Assembly (NCBI RefSeq): GCF_004571065.1
Contig: NZ_SPQN01000012.1
Span: forward strand, 1 to 64,000
Length of the DNA stretch: 64,000 nt
Origin: Geodermatophilus sp. DF01-2
GTDB taxonomy: Bacteria > Actinomycetota > Actinomycetes > Mycobacteriales > Geodermatophilaceae
Direction: 5' to 3'
Shown here: positions 63,454 through 64,000 of the stretch, piece after piece
Numbering within the stretch: position 1 is the stretch's first letter
Layout of the letters: each line of letters opens with the position of its first letter
Notes under the pieces: generated by a model
Databases searched by the model: none
Seen by the model: the letters and a program-made list of their open reading frames with translations, nothing else
Told to the model about the DNA's origin: nothing
Translations under genes and position numbers: made by a program

Positions 63454-64000
63454 TCAGGCGGGGACGGCGACGGCGAGGACGGCGAGGTCGTCGGCCTCGT
63501 ACCGGGAGCCGCGCAGCTGGTCCTCGACCGCGGCGGTGATCGCGTCGACGACCGCCTCGGCGCCGCCGGCCACCCCGGCGAGCACACGGGCCAGCCCGTC
63601 CTCGCCGAACTGCTCCCCGGCGTCGTCGCGCGCCTCGGTCACCCCGTCGGTGTAGAGCACCAACGTCGTCCCCCGCGGCAGGTCGACCTCCACCACGGCG
63701 ACGTCGAGGTCGGGCGTGATCCCCAGCGGGTGGCCGGGAACGCCGACCTCCCCGAGGCCGTCGGGACGGTGGAGCACCGGCAGCGGGTGGCCGGCCACGC
63801 CGACCGTCGCGCACACGCCGTCCGGACCGGGGGAGAGCACCAGACAACACGCGGTGACGAAGCGCAGCGGGCCGTCGGTCTGGGCGCGCAGCAGCGCCGC
63901 GTTCACCGCACGCAAGACGTCGGCGGGGCCAGCCGTCGTCTCCGCCGCCGGACTCGCCGCCGCCCGGGCGGTGTGCCGGGTGAGCGCGGTGACGGCGGCC
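63454..64000 (-). CDS. SpoIIE/PP2C-type phosphatase, C-terminal part
   Basis: At least 182 residues; the N-terminus lies beyond the window. RFVTACCLVLSP, VGVAGHPLPVLHRPDG, GHPLGITPD and LVLYTDGVTEARD are the metal-binding and core motifs of SpoIIE/RsbU phosphatases. Such proteins dephosphorylate anti-sigma antagonists; an N-terminal sensor domain (GAF, PAS or response regulator) is likely outside. It ends 41 bp from the palindromic repeat that follows the convergent gene. Confidence 0.9.
   Translation of the reverse strand, partial: AAVTALTRHTARAAASPAAETTAGPADVLRAVNAALLRAQTDGPLRFVTACCLVLSPGPDGVCATVGVAGHPLPVLHRPDGLGEVGVPGHPLGITPDLDVAVVEVDLPRGTTLVLYTDGVTEARDDAGEQFGEDGLARVLAGVAGGAEAVVDAITAAVEDQLRGSRYEADDLAVLAVAVPA

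Overview
The window comes from a very GC-rich actinobacterium. Codon third positions are almost all G or C, GTG starts are common, and 4-nt start/stop overlaps (ATGA or GTGA) are frequent. Gene content points the same way: a mycothiol gene (mshB), a 7Fe ferredoxin next to succinyl-DAP aminotransferase, a ferredoxin-type sulfite reductase with APS reductase, Rrf2 and DUF3117 genes, a menaquinol-type succinate dehydrogenase, and several multidomain GGDEF/EAL proteins. The overall flavour suggests Geodermatophilaceae (Blastococcus, Modestobacter or Geodermatophilus), but that is inference from gene content. No tRNA, rRNA, CRISPR array or intact insertion sequence was seen.

Layout. 0-1.7 kb: a PRC-barrel gene that turns in frame into a copy of the phytoene-desaturase-like gene found again at 60.5 kb, then sparsely coding DNA with an inverted-repeat cluster and one small exported Cys/His protein. 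1.7-7.3 kb: acyl-CoA dehydrogenase, aldo/keto reductase, and an RpfG-like response regulator with a degenerate HD site followed by a GAF-PAS histidine kinase. 7.4-16 kb: a subtilase with a Trp-repeat tail co-transcribed with a membrane GGDEF-EAL protein, a dienelactone-hydrolase-like protein, a LURP-one-like protein and a second membrane GGDEF-EAL protein. 16-19 kb: an MFS exporter and an M1 metallopeptidase lipoprotein. 19.2-22.7 kb: sdhCAB. 22.9-26.4 kb: a sulfite-oxidase-like molybdoenzyme with its flavin reductase, a GNAT, a CrtA-like monooxygenase and an FNT channel. 26.4-28.1 kb: three gene remnants around an intact DUF1990 gene. 28.2-32 kb: pterin dehydratase and the assimilatory sulfate-reduction genes (cysH, zinc ribbon, sir) with a short Cys-containing leader peptide, then a cysC/sat remnant and an Rrf2 regulator. 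32-33 kb: a START-like/Nudix fusion and a CsbD protein.

33.4-39.2 kb: a complete five-gene oligopeptide-type ABC importer, with a perfect 34-bp palindrome between the binding protein and the permeases. 39.3-43.5 kb: mshB, a small membrane protein and a triple-GAF GGDEF-EAL protein. 43.5-45.9 kb: GNAT, fdxA and dapC. 45.9-49.9 kb: ggt, a fused IS982-like/MFS remnant and a membrane-anchored lysozyme-like protein; this block separates dapC from dapD and dapE. 50-56.6 kb: dapD and dapE (divergent), LOG-family protein, DivIVA-like protein, SRPBCC, Uma2, EamA, tag and DUF3117. 56.6-59.7 kb: pepA and a large uncharacterised protein. 59.9-60.5 kb: vapBC. 60.5-62 kb: CrtI-like desaturase. 62.2-64 kb: a tightly overlapped lipoprotein / 30-residue membrane peptide / DUF6766 set, and the end of a SpoIIE-type phosphatase.

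Three themes recur. First, cyclic-di-GMP signalling: three GGDEF-EAL proteins plus one HD-GYP-like regulator that has lost its metal site. Second, a family of short palindromic repeats beginning AAGGACC sits at gene 3-prime ends in five places, and one copy has become the C-terminal coding sequence of pepA. Third, gene decay, with remnants at 26.5-28.1, 31.3-31.5 and 48.0-48.9 kb.
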